A DNA stretch of 64,000 nucleotides from Syngnathus acus. Taxonomy: Eukaryota; Chordata; Actinopteri; Syngnathiformes; Syngnathidae. The notes beneath the pieces are model-generated. The model worked only from the letters and a program-made list of their open reading frames with translations, was not told where the DNA came from and did not search any database. The stretch lies in NCBI RefSeq assembly GCF_901709675.1, contig NC_051100.1, positions 8,838,786 to 8,902,785 on the forward strand. The letters run 5' to 3'. Every line of letters starts with the position of its first letter. Position 1 is the stretch's first letter. This document shows, piece after piece, positions 1 through 13,400 of the stretch. A program made the position numbers and the translations under genes.

Positions 1-184
1 GTCAAACACTTGGAACATAATGCGTTACTTGAAATCTATGACAAACTGGATCAACAAAGAAACTTGATAGTTTGTTTCCCACAAGCAGCGGTGGGTGTGA
101 AACACACACCTTGAGTCACAAACACACTGGTCATGACACACGAGAGAACACATTCATAAACCCCTAAACTTGCAAAACACGTAC

Positions 185-3100
185 CTTCGGAATATAAGGA
201 TCCCAGTCAATGTATCCGATATTGTCTTTGGCCAAGCGAGCAAAGAGATTCACCAGATTCTACAAAAAGAGTGCATTTACACACAAGCAAGACAAGAACA
301 GGCATTGTTGTTACGGGCCATGAAAACAAACATCTACAGTGCTCACCAATTCCCAACTTGGAAGATTCTGAACGGATACCCACAAGTTGATCAACTCTTC
401 AAACCACAACCTGTAAGAAAATCAATTTGGTACATACAGAAAATGAATGTGGTGCAAAACATTTGAATTCTTGGCAATTATAGTATTGTGAAGGTAAGAT
501 TGATATTACTGAACATTTGCAGTTTACAAAATATACAGTTAGTATGTCTGATTGCAGCAGGTTTGCTTTTTTTTTTTTCTCAAATAAACGCCTCATGGGG
601 CAACACTACTCTGCATATCAAATGTTCTCACATGAATAAAAGCGGTCTGTTGTGACGCAAATTGGTTTTTATGTGCAAAAAAACAAAACAAAAAAACACT
701 GAGCCTGGTGGAAACTCACTGACCTTACAAACTCAATGGAGAAAACAAGTTATGTGTGTCAATTTAAGGCACACTTACTTAAAACCCTTATGGTGGAGCT
801 CCGGTGGTAGAGTTGTGGGTAGAAAGAGTTCAAAGTAGCAGACTGCTCTCTGCATGGTGACATCAAACGGACAAAATAGCGGTCTCCACTCATCCAGCAT
901 CTCCTGGGTTGCTGACTCTGGGAAATAACTATAAAAGAACAGAGAGTCACATATAGATGTCATTTTGTATAAAAAAAAAAAAAAAAAAAAAAAAGCATTT
1001 TAGCCTCATCTGGGGAAAAAAAACATTCTCTACATACCACTGTATTAGAGAAACATAATTGGAGATCAAATATTTTTTTTTATAAACCAGCATGTTTGGA
1101 ATACGTACTGTATTGGCAAAAACGATTGCAATAACTGAAACCAGAACCTGCAGCACTAAAATCTATGAGTGAGGAGATGATAAATCACACACCTGGCACA
1201 TTCTGGCTGTTAGCATCAATCCAGTGGTTCTAATGGACCCATAATCCCACCGGGGGTTTTGCTATGGTTCATTAAGCGCGCGTAAACTCGGCAGGTTATG
1301 TCAGGCCACTAGCCTCCTTTGGGGAACAGCAAACACAGCTACTTGCAGCCAAAGGCCATTTGGCCCTGCCTCCTACTGCTGTACCATCTGACCACAAATT
1401 ACACTCCCGTCCCAGTGACAGGCAACTCTCACACAAGATGGAATTAGATGAGATAATAGGATTATCTGACTAAGTGCGAAGTGAGGGACATCCTACTGCT
1501 TGCCTAAGATGGGTGCACATATAACTGTGGTGCACAAAGTTAAGGAGCAACTTATTTATGGACACCGGGATCATACTGCTCGTCTTTTGCAGTCCGCAAT
1601 ATGCCAGGGCATTAAGGAAGCCTTTTCTCCATTGTTGATCCAGCTAGCACAATTGTTCTATCAGCTTCAAGACCCTTTCTAGCAGTTTCCATTGAATTAA
1701 AATCCCTAAAGTGATTTGATGATTTATGTTCATTACCTTTCTTTCACATTTTGAAACTGTAGTAGTGTAAGCATATGACATCTGTAAATTACAAAAAGGC
1801 CTCCTATCAAGATACAAATGCCACATTCATAAAAACTGATCTAAAATTGTTTGGATTTAGAAACCTTTGGATTTTACAATTGCTGCATCGTCTTTTTTTT
1901 TTAATATATATATTGACTGCATCGGGATATCAAGGTATACTTACGGCCTGCAGTTTCTCACTAGTGTCTTCAGCACACCTTCTACGGAGCTGTAGCAAAT
2001 AAAAACACAAAAAATGGTATCATGGTTATGTCTAAATTGCAGAATCATATATGTAAAAAGAATTCCTTCACAGCAATGCCGTTTGAATCGGACCCCATGC
2101 ATACAGAAAGAAGCCTTGCATAGGTTTGAATATTTATTAACACTATGAGAATGCTATTGTGGCTGTAATCATCTAAAAATAATAATAATAACCACACACA
2201 CAAATCATATCACTTGTTTATAAGATGTGGTACTGTATTTGCATTAGTATTTGTATTAATAACTTTACACATTCCTGGCATGATAACGTTGGCATTCAAT
2301 GTAAAAACAAGAATACTGAGTCATATAAGAGTGTTGAAAGCTCTAGACCAATATAACCAGAGCTTTGGAGTGGCCTCGCCCACAATCCTACAACTGTGCT
2401 CACATGCGCGCTGAAGCCATGCCTTGTTGGAAATGGCCTGCCAAACCCAATCACCAACTGCACAACACATCTCAATTTCGATCGCTCAATGCTTTTTAGA
2501 GCTCTCACACTTGTACGGTAGTAGTCTTCCCTAAATGTATAGCACTTTCAGCTAACAAAATAAATAGACATGCGTCTTAAATCCGTCAATCATGAGCCAG
2601 TAATAAGGGGAATATTTATTGGCCCTAGAGACTCAAGGAAGGAGAACCCGATTCCCTCATAGGTTAGGAATGAACCTTCACGTTTCCCCGGACGCATTCC
2701 AGGTCGGGAAGAAGCGTGACAGGAGTTCATGATGCTCTAATTCCAGTTGAACTACTGAGCAGTGTTGCATTTTACTAGTATGACAATGCTGTCCATATGC
2801 CAGTAGGATAAGCCCTCATTACAGGTTTTGGAAGGAAGAGGAATTTTAAGAATGATCTCAATGAGAATGGTGGAAGGGGAAACCATGTTAGCTGCGGTGT
2901 GACACTATTCTAATGCCTATGATTGAAATGTTAACATTGATTTATCTTCTGATACCAAGTTACACATGGTCTCTCCAGTTGACACATGCAATGTGGGGGT
3001 GGGGGGTTGAATTCAAAAGTAAAACACAAAAGAGGAACGATGTTGTCCTTACCACCTCTGAATCAATTTTATCATAATGAGTTTAGCGGATGAACGGGGC

Positions 3101-6100
3101 CTTGGAGAACTGAATGTGGAAAGGGGACAAAGAACACACTCAGCACCAGGCAAAGAGTCAATCACGCAGAATATGAATACTGTATATGACTAGTATATTC
3201 GTGCATTTGTGTCAGTTTGAAAAAGGTGAGCTGGCTTGTCAGCCAAAGCAGCTAGTTCACATCGGCGGTGATAACAGATATGCTTGCAAAGCGTCAGAAA
3301 CACACAACGTTCCTTTAGCACCATACAAGAGCACCTTGCGTTAAGAACACAATGGATGAGAGACATTGTAATGCCTCCCAAAAGTTGCGTGAGATGTGCA
3401 TGTCATTGTAAAAGCAATTCAAATATAATGTAATATTATGACTTAAACGTCTAGTTTGATTTCAACAGATTGCACATGCTGTTGGTCGAAATACTGCGCA
3501 TGGCCTTGAACAATTGTGATCTTTTACGAAGATTCCAAAAAGTGGGCACTGAGGTGTGTGCTCACTCATGCATCTGGATTATTAAATATTTAAGAGGGTT
3601 TTGCACTTAGGGTAACTTTAATGGTTTTCATCGTGGAACTTTTGGAAGAGCTCTGTACGAGTGAAATACGTTTGACAACACGTCCTTTGAGGGAAGCTAA
3701 CTACCCCATAAAAATGCCATTTGTTTCACTTGCCCCAAATGCATGTGCACTGGACGTATCTGCACATCCTGCGTAACACTGCATTTAAAACTTGGGATAG
3801 GTCACAGCACAACAACACAAACTGCTCTGGAAGAGGGCAGCCCCAATTGAAACAGTATGGTGAAATGACATGACAGTAGAAAATGTACAGTTTAAATGAC
3901 TTCTTATCACTGGCAATATGGCATGATGACTACTTGTGACTGGCTCCAAGTCAACCCTTAAATTTAATCCAAAGCTTAGATCGATCAGAAGCTATAAAAT
4001 TGCATCGCACAGTAGATGATGTTGAAACATTGTTTACAAGTTTACAAATTCTCCCCAGTGGCCCCCTCTCAATCCACTTAATCTATTTGCACATAACTAT
4101 CCCGAGCATGCAACAATACTGATCATTTTCCAGACCCAATCAAGTTTGTGCTCGTTTTTGCGCATGCCAACTTTTACAAATCAAGCTGGATCAGAACACA
4201 AGTGAGTTTAGATATAAGAATTGTGCATAGCAGTATGGTGTGACTTGGAAAAGGCTACATAGCAAGACAGTTTTGGGGGAATGTAGGCAGACGTACAGAG
4301 AGAAAGCACATACAGTACAATGGCGTCACCACCTCCAAACATGAACACCCCAAACAAAGGTCATTCAATTTGGAAGCGCCCAAAATATTTGCTCAAACTA
4401 ACCAGCCTAAGTATGACAAAAAAATGAGAGGTCAAACCAGCATCAGTGAATCTAGTGACACAGGCTTAGCGAGCGGTAGACAACTATGTTTACTTTTTTT
4501 GCGTATGCATTTCAGTCCAAGCTGCAGTGTTCAGTAGAAAATAGTTTAGTCCAAAAAAATTGAGTGTTCAAGTTTTGAGGTTATACTATCATTCAGGCAA
4601 TAGTTGGCAGGTGAGCTATAGCCATAAGTGGTATCTGCAAAAGCAAATGGAGATCCTGAAATGTGTCAAATCAAGGTGAAGTCAGTTGGCAGTGTGTTTT
4701 AGTTCACGTCACAGCATAAGCAGTAACAAAAGCCTACTTGGGAAACCAATTGAGTCCCAGATGCTCCGTCTTGGAGAAAAGGATCCTGTAATGCAGTTCA
4801 TACAGAGGTCTCCAAGGCAATTCCAGGTCCTCCCTTGAGAGAAGCTCCTTTTTCCTTCGAAGGACAAGACACAGAGTCAGGCTCATGTGTAAACAGGTTT
4901 GCTTCTTCAGACCATGTAACTCTTACTTGAGCAGGTTGATGAGGAGACGCGCCAGGCCTTGCATCATGCTGATCTCTAGGCGAGGGATGGTAACTAGCTC
5001 ATAGAGCAATTTAATAAATAGCACGTGGTCTTCTTTGCTGAACTTCCGGCCGTATAGTCGTAAATACCTACATTGGATAAAAAACATTATATTGTTATGA
5101 TTTTCAGTGTAACAAAAACAGGTCATGACACATTGCACAGATAGCCCATTCATCTATTTTTTTGAATCGCTTGTTTCATAAACGTGACGTTGAGTCCCAT
5201 AAAATGCCTGCGGAGCTGTGAAATTGACTGTTTTGAAATGGTTGTGTCACCACTTGTATGCCTTAATAGCAGCGAGCAGAATCTGGGTCAAACCCCATTG
5301 TGAACTTTCCATCTCTCTGAGCCGGTAGTGCCTCACTCTGGGCTAGAGCAATGTGCCAACATGGGGACAGAAACGGATTAATCAACCTAGCAACAAAGTA
5401 CAAATTGAAACAGCACTCTAAATAATCCAATGTCATGTTGAAAGATGCCAGTATCATGTGATTCATGACTAAGTAAACAAATAACACATGTTGAAAAAGT
5501 AGAGACCTGACATCAAAATTAATATTAGTCTTGTGTTAATAAACAATAATATAATAATACATTTCGATTTCTTGGGTTGTACGTTCTGTAATTTTCAAAC
5601 TTTTGGCACAAAAATTACAATCAATGAATATTCAATGCTCCAATAAATAATTTCATATAAAATCGAATAAATTATGCAGCTGGAGCAAACACAAACCAAA
5701 ACGATCATATTGACACATAACTACGCATCCACTCATTTAAAAACCGTTTTCTTTCCCGATACTTGTTACACAATATCAAGCGAATCTGTATACTAAGAAC
5801 CTCAAGGTATTAGCATAACTTTCGTAACTGTACTTGTTGACGTATTAGGGGGGCGCAAGGTTAGCAACTGTTTCTAGCTCACTTCTTGGTCTCACTATTG
5901 GGGATAATCAGAGAAGATCATTTTTTAAAATACTCACGTGGAAAGTTTCCTCGTCCAAAAGAGCCCACCGGGCCATATTTCTCTGAACTGAACAGCCCGG
6001 GTCAAGTTTCCCTTAATTTTACTCAAAATATCATTAGATTCTTCATCGAGCCTATCCGCATAAGGCAGAAGTTTGTTATATACGATGTCCTTTTGAGGAA

Positions 6101-6134
6101 GAAATCCCAATTCATCCAGCTGTGCCTCGTTCAT
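185..6134 (-). CDS. psme4: psme4, proteasome activator complex subunit 4 (PA200), N-terminal part, runs off left edge
   Basis: PA200 is a large, mainly nuclear HEAT-repeat protein that caps the 20S proteasome and stimulates ubiquitin-independent degradation, including of acetylated histones (family knowledge). Seven coding exons are read on the minus strand in transcript order: 5938-6134, 4927-5067, 4738-4854, 1945-1989, 779-928, 347-410, 185-259. All have AG acceptors and GT donors and the frame stays open for 263 codons. Recognisable blocks are [77 protein letters not shown] and [14 protein letters not shown], close to human PSME4. The ATG at 6132-6134 is preceded by an in-frame TAA eight codons upstream, which supports this start. 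The full human protein is about 1840 residues, so most of the gene lies left of the window. The symbol could be a teleost a or b paralogue; the sequence alone does not decide. Confidence 0.95.
971..994 (+). repeat. A24 homopolymer in psme4 intron
   Basis: Uninterrupted run of 24 A just upstream of the 779-928 exon on the transcribed strand, where it reads as a poly-T tract. Confidence 0.9.
1990..4737 (-). other. psme4 intron 3 (2.7 kb)
   Basis: Largest psme4 intron in the window, between the exons at 4738-4854 and 1945-1989. The donor reads GTAGGC rather than GTAAGT. I see AT-rich sequence, short poly-A/T runs and no coding, RNA or clear transposon signal. Confidence 0.6.
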
Positions 6135-7474
6135 ATTATCAAATTCAAAACGACAAGTTTAAATAGATATTACTTAGTTGTTGTGGTAGCTATAAGACAT
6201 CGATAAATAAAACGATTTCTGCGCTAGCTTGTCCAGTTGTTGGACCACGATGTGACTAAATAAGAGAGTCACAAGTTGATGACAAGCTCAGTAGCCATTT
6301 ATCCCAAGTTAAGATCGCCTCTCTTCATAGAAACGTTAGCATGAACCGATCTTAATATGTTAAGGCCGAGGAATAAAGCGTTGGCACTCGAACAATTCTC
6401 TTCGGCAAACGGAATCGTTAATATGACAAGCAGCTAGCAGCCTAGCTAAAGTTAGCGTTCTATTACAAAGGCTCAGTTCTTTCCCAAAGACCGTTCAACG
6501 TCGACTGATTCATCCAACTACGGTGCAGCACAAGGGCAGACGACACCCAGCCGACCGACGCATTTCTGTCGTCATATCCGGTTAATATCAAAGACTACAT
6601 TTCCCAAGCTTTCAATACTCAGAAATTCTTTTTGTATTTATAGGCGTTTATCCTTGAGCTGACTTGAAATATTTTTTGAAAAGCAACGCGTGTTCTCAGC
6701 TCTAATGTCGCAGCATTTCGATTGCGCTTTGTGGGATTAAATGGGCTTTCTTTCTTTTCTTTCTCCATTTTAACTGTTAATTCAAATGTACTGTAAAGAA
6801 ACGTTTGTCTGGTTTTGTAATTTCAACGTCACCTCTGTAAATATTTGGGCAATATGCGTCGTTTTGGGCAATTGAAATCTTTTTTTTTTAATTCCCTTTT
6901 TTATTACAGCAATACACCACCTAAAAAGCTCTATCACCATAAGTATCATATTAAAGACCAGCATAAGGGCTGCCGTTGTTTACTGTGGCTCTAGTTATTT
7001 ACTGTAAATATCGTACAAATCATCTGAGTGTCATTACAACCTCATTCTTTAATTTGTAATTCTTTTATGTCGCAATTTGTATGTACCTTGATCACAATTG
7101 AGTGGTTTGCAATCACAAATTTGTAATTGCCTGCCATCTGGTGGCTATAGGTGGTGGTACAAATACTCTTTCATCATTACAGACGTCCCACTCTGAAACG
7201 AGATTCAGCGCTGCCTACGTCATAATGAAGGATAAGAAAATCGTGTTCAATAGACAATCTTTTGCTAAGCGTACCCACAGGTCTCCTAGCAACCGCAAAC
7301 GTTTGCCCGCACTATCACTTGGAATGTTTAAATTACTCATTAAGTTTAATCAAATGTGTTCTTTTAAGAAAACGTGGAGTAACGAAAGCTTAGTGGCTAT
7401 TGTTTGAATTGCTATCATGTTTTGCTAACAGGTTAAGGATCAAGTGGGTTTGTGGTTTTCCGTGGAGAAGGAAA
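6135..7474. promoter_or_regulatory. psme4-wdr27 head-to-head intergenic promoter region
   Basis: About 1.3 kb separates the psme4 start codon (minus strand) from the wdr27 start codon (plus strand). No TATA box is obvious. The 6470-6610 part is less AT-rich, contains several CpG, and carries an ETS-type core (ATATCCGG at 6574-6581) beside a ZNF143-type site at 6594-6606, so it is the likely psme4 core promoter. Part of 6135-6540 should be psme4 5'UTR. A possible acceptor ends at 7431, so a noncoding first exon of wdr27 may lie upstream. Start sites are inferred, not seen. Confidence 0.55.
6594..6606 (+). promoter_or_regulatory. ZNF143/THAP11-type promoter motif
   Basis: ACTACATTTCCCA matches the ACTACAnnTCCCA core of the vertebrate ZNF143 binding element, usually found near the start sites of TATA-less housekeeping promoters. 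It lies 460 bp upstream of the psme4 ATG and 870 bp upstream of the wdr27 ATG. Confidence 0.6.
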
Positions 7475-10400
7475 ATGATAGTTGAAAGGTTCAAATTGAC
7501 TTGTGACAGACTTGTATCGTACCAGCGTCTGGCTTGTAGTTGCGATTACACTGGTATCCCTCTGAATAGCAAGGACATTCTCATTTACAGTAATGTGGAC
7601 GTGGAGCAAAAGGTTAGTCATCCAATGTTTATTTTAGTAAGGTTCTATGTCCTGAATGGAATATAATTCATATCTTTGGTATTTGTTCATTGGATAGCAT
7701 CTTGACAAGTGTGCAAGGGTTAAGTAATGTATTTTTATTAATGTGAGTTTATTTGTATGTTTTTTTTTTTTTTTTTTGTGAAACCTTGGAAACATGATGC
7801 TGAAAGCGATGTTTTTATTTACATTGGGAAAAGGGTTTTTAATTAATTTGCTTGCTAGTTGTCACACTCTTGTTCATCACTGCTATAACACAAGTGGAAT
7901 AGTGTGAGTAATCTGTCAGTTTTGTATGTCAGAAGTGATCATCTGTATTTTTGCCCAAAATAAACTGAAACTAAACATGCACGTTTTTGGACATGTCACA
8001 TACACATTTGGTTGGGAACCAAAACTGCAACGCAAAACCACACAACTGTGTGGCAGATCATTGAGCTGCCTTTGTCACAACTTATTTTTAGCTTTCTATT
8101 TACTACTGCTCGGCCATATTCTGCAGGCTGGTCCTTTCCATAAGGAGAGGGAAAAAATGGCATTTTGAAGACAGGATGTTGCACAAAGGGGAAAAAATGG
8201 AAGAATGGTACAGTAAAGACACTGGCATGAAGATCGCTAATGTTTATTGCATCTATACAGGCCTTGCTGCTCACTGGCCATCATGGTGAAATCACCTCTA
8301 TGACTTTTGGGAAAAAGAACTCACCTGTCCTTTTCTGTTCTGCATCTGCTGATTATATAATCGTCTGGAATGTAGAAGTGTGCCAGAGAAGAGTGAGCCA
8401 AGGTAATGAAAGAGAAAGTTGCTTCGTGCAAATTTGCACAAACCAGGCATTAAGTGACAAGTGAAATGAATTAACGTGCTTTTATAACAATAATAATCTT
8501 AAATTCTGAACAATACTTACAGAAAGGTATTTCATTTAACAGCTCACGTATTGTTTTTGTCATTGAGTTTGCATAATGGTCTTATTTAATTCACTGAATT
8601 TTTACCAAAGGTCAAATTGCAGCCGGGACAATTATTGGAAGCCTACCAGGTGAAGTGGTCCATATTTCCTTCTGTTCGTCTGATGAAAGAGTGGCTGCAT
8701 GCTCTGGAGCCACTGCATATGTTTTCAGCTCACAGGTATTCTGACAACTTCAAATGCATTTTTAAGATTTGAACTCTGACCTGGAGATGCAAATGCTAAT
8801 ACACTGTAGATACAGATGGTAAGCCATTATGATTGTTTTTCTCATCAGAAACAGGAAACAATCTCAACATTAACTGGCCATTTGGGGCCTGTAACGTCAG
8901 CAGAGTTTTGCTCGTGGGATGAAAACATTCTTGTCACCACATCAGAGGACCGAACATTTAAGGTACTGAGTTAGCATTCTGATTGATGTATTATTAAACA
9001 TATTGGACCAGAACTGTACATAACTATCTTGCAGGTATGGGATCTACAAACCGAATCAGTTTTCTACCAGTCTTTCGTACTGTCAGGTATGACATCTAAG
9101 AATAAAACAGATTTGATTATTTTTGATTGTTTAATACATTTACCAAAACTCTGTTTTTAAGCTTCTCCTCTGCTCAGTGTGTTCTTCATGAAGGAAAATG
9201 GACACATAATCACCGGCTCCACAAATGGACAGGTTGCTACCTTCAGTCTTAGCAGCAAAATGACCTTTACTAAAAAATAAAAAATTCCTTGCTGTGGTCA
9301 AGCAATTATTTTCTGTTTGCTGTAGGTTTGGTGCTTTTCTCTCCAGGCTGACTTTTCTTGTCAGCTCGTGACCAAAATAGACCTTCACAAAAATGACCAA
9401 CGACATCAAGCAGGTGACAACCGAGACATGGAGTACGGGTTCTTGCATTTATACTTTGATGAGCTAATTTACTTTAAAATTGCTTCTCATGACTTCTTTT
9501 AGGTGTTGCGGAAAAGTCATCAGAAGTAGAAATTTTAGTACCTGTCCTCAAAATAGTTTCTTTTGGCTCATGTAATGGCAACACAGATGCAGAGAAAAGG
9601 TAAGTAGAAAAATTATCGAACCAACTATGCTAAGTTGTTCTCTCAAATAACTAGATGCACTTTTGTAAGTTGTGTTATAGTTTGCTTACCTTTCTAGGGA
9701 CGGGAGCTGGTTATGTGTTGGAAGCACTGATGGTCTGTATGTAGTCAACCTGGCTACATCAGAGCTAGTAACTGTTTTACATTTCAGAGGTATGGTACTC
9801 ATGTTGCTCCTGTTGTGCTGCCTAAAAAGCCCAATCGGCAAAAAAAACGATAACTCAGTATTTTGTAGAAAACATGGTGTTAAAAATAGGGCAAAAATTT
9901 TTGCTTTTAATGCATCGTGGTAACCATCAACAATTTTACATCAAACAATTGCAAAAATATCCCCTTTAGTATGACTGTGATGCTATTGGCCAATTGCATT
10001 TCAACTGATTCTAGATTACCCCAATTTGAGCATCTCGATGGCTGGGTCTTGGGTCTTCTCTGACAAACATAACAACTCTGTAAGTATACCTCAAAGAAAC
10101 TAGACATTTTTCCTCACCTTGATTAAAGCTTTTGTTGGATTTCTCTCTGTACTTCAGGTGGTTCATATTTGTTATATCCACACTGTGCTCTTGTCAAAAC
10201 CTTTCCTAGGTCATTATTAGGGTAATTGTGTTGACTACACGCTGCGCACATCTACTATAAACATTAAATATGTGCTTTTTTTGCTTTACTACTTAAAGTC
10301 TATCAATGGTAAATGGAATAAGGGATGTTTTCATCTATTTTTTTCCTGATACATTTTAATGTGTTAATGGCCCTTACACTTAAAAATGGCATTTTGGCAA

Positions 10401-13400
10401 CTTTGCAAGTAGAGTGTTATGTTTACAACCCACTGTTGGACTCTTTGGCAAATTTAATGATGTTTAAAGTCCGCAAATAAATTTCACATTCTACATATAC
10501 AGCAGATGAAAACCATTACCTTGACAATTGTTGAATTCTTGCCACACAGATGCTGTTTTTAGTGAGCTCTTTGTTTACTCCATGTGTGGCCCTGTTGGAG
10601 TTCTGTTTGGGTGACGTAAAAAGAATCCAGGCGGGAAGTCAAGGCTTTTCAATATTTCCAAGGTAATCTTGAAATTTAACACGCAAGTCATTTTACATTT
10701 CATAAAATATATGTATAAAATATATACAGAGGGAGAGTGAGACAACAACTCTTCACACTCATTCAGTCCAATTTAAAATCTAAACGTAGGTTGTGAATGT
10801 GAGTGGTAATGGTTGTTTATTGAGGCAAAGTATAGTGTTAAAGAGTTGAAAATGGAACGATCTGTGTTTAACCCCTGAAATTTTGACGCAGTGGAAAATT
10901 ATAATGGACAAGCTGCAACCTTGATTGCGGCTGCGGGATATGATTTTTGATGAGTCAACAACGTTAGAGCGACTAATAATCCAGCAATGGAAAAGTTTAT
11001 GAGCATTCAATTCCACTTACTCTTTTTCTCCGACTCACCCCTCTCTTGTTTCCAGTTCCCCCCCACTGCTGGAGTCACCTCTCAATGCTGAGTTGAAGAA
11101 GAAGGAGCCCAATCATTTGAAGAAAAAAGGTCAGGATGTGTTGCCATCTTGCGGTTACAAAATGATTGCATGTTGTTAAAGAAACAATTTATGACAATCT
11201 TGATGGTACACTGGCTAGTAATAAGAAATACCCACATTTCTGTCATAACCACAGCGACCCTAAAAAGGACTCCTCATGTTGTCCATTGTTACACTCCCAA
11301 TTGATTAGACCTGAACATTAATAAGAATGGATAATTGATGCTATCCTGTCCATGATGTTAAACTCATAAGCTTCTGACAAAATATTTTCCACTCTTAATG
11401 TATACTTACGCTAAAACTGAATTATATTTCACAAATCTAGAGGAAAATCCCTGGGGAAAACAAAACACAGAAGCATATCTGCTTTAAAAGAAAATAATTG
11501 TTGGAAATCTATTTGACAAAACTTCCACATTATATGTGAGAGAATGGAAAACATTATTTCCTTCACACAGCCCGGGACTGGTAATTACTTATTTAATGCC
11601 CTTCAATTTGAGCACGTTCAGCATTTTAACAGGTACTAGAAATATAATCGCAGACACAAACACATCGCAGGCAATATGTGGGTGTTAATTATCCAAATGG
11701 GGTTGCTTTGTGCAGTCATGTGTTCCGTGGTCAAATAAGCCTATTTGTGACCCGGGTGTATAATTAGGCTCTGGCAGCAGCTTACTTCTCTTCTCAAGGG
11801 AGGTCAGTGGTTTGCTGCGGTTTTCATGTTGCTCTCACGGAGAGGTAGCGGTGGAAAAGGGCAACATTATCCCGACTCCCCACAGCTGTATTGAGGAAAG
11901 CTGCTGAGCCACACAGCGGTGATGTCGTCGAGATGTACTGCACCACTGCTATGTCAGACCCAAAGCCACAAGCATTTACTGACTAATTCGGCCATAATCA
12001 TGCTGCGTTATTAAGTGTACACTATGTGCAGAATTTAAACATGTTAAACCATAAACCTCTCAGGCTCTTGGAAAAGAAAACATTATTCCATTGTAAGTCT
12101 GGAACATATCTACAGGAGTTCTTTTTAAAGAGCTGAGTGAGAAAGGATGTGACAACTCATTTCACAGTTATGATGTTAACCTGATGAATGGGATGACTCA
12201 AAGTTTAGTCATTCATTTTGTTTCAAAAAGATGGGTTTCTGGAGGAACAGCTCGAATTCCATTTAGTTCTTCCTACTGCTAGTCACAATGTCATTTTATA
12301 TTAAATGTCATAATTGTATAATTAGTTTATGATGTCATTTCCTTTCCTTCATTGAGAAATGGGGACAGATGACTCTGTTGCTTCATACTGCAAAGAGAAA
12401 AGACAGAGATGCTAACATAGATACATGCCCCTGTTAATGGCTCATGCGTTCATCATATAATAAGTTTCATCATTGAATTTGTACTCTAATGTATATACCG
12501 GGATCCCTAACTTTCAGTCTCTGTTACACCCATTAGTTTTGCTAAACATTGGACACGTAAGACATATAGATGTAGTATTTTCACATTTTTTACAAGCCTG
12601 AATTATTATCTGTGTATTTTTGTTGGACTTCTTTTACCATGTAATTTTCCTCCTGGGCTTTGTCTAAGAAAATGTCTCCTGAAATAGACAGAGTCACTGT
12701 TAAATCAATCAGTGTCACTTCTTAAAAAAAGATCCCACAATTTAATGTACTTATGTGGGTCCAAAGAGCTTAATGACTTGTGACTTTTAGTCCCACAGAT
12801 GCAGTCGATTTTTGGGGCAACTGAGTGCGTTTTCCAGGAAAGAACTGTCTTTGAAATAACACTGATGGATTGATTTATTTTTTGCTTCCAGTCCTCCATA
12901 TGAGCCTTGTAAATTTAAAGACTGATGTTGTGGTCATTTTGACTCTATAGTAACTCTATATAACTGTGTGCGTGTGTCTCATACACGACAAATGAACACA
13001 GACGCACTTGTCTAATATACTTCACGATGTTTGTTTGGGGTGTTTTTTCTCCAGGTGGTTTAAAGGAACAGCCGCTTGTCTTTCACTCAAAGGTGAAATC
13101 ATCTGGATACACAAGCTCCCCAAGGTAGCATCCTAGATATATAAGAAAAAATATTAGTTTAAATTGAAATGCACCGCTTTGACTTAAAATTGTGGTGGTG
13201 GAAACATTTGTTAGTGGTTCACAACAGCAAATCTGAATCTCACCTCAAATTATGTGGCATGTCCTTCCACCACTACTACCATTAGAGCAACAACATTTCT
13301 GCTTCTGTTACAGAAAGCTTCTTTATTCACCCAAAACAACTGCTGCGAAAAGTAAGTCCTCAGTGAAGACTAATAAGAAGAAGTAAGTGTGATTTATTAT

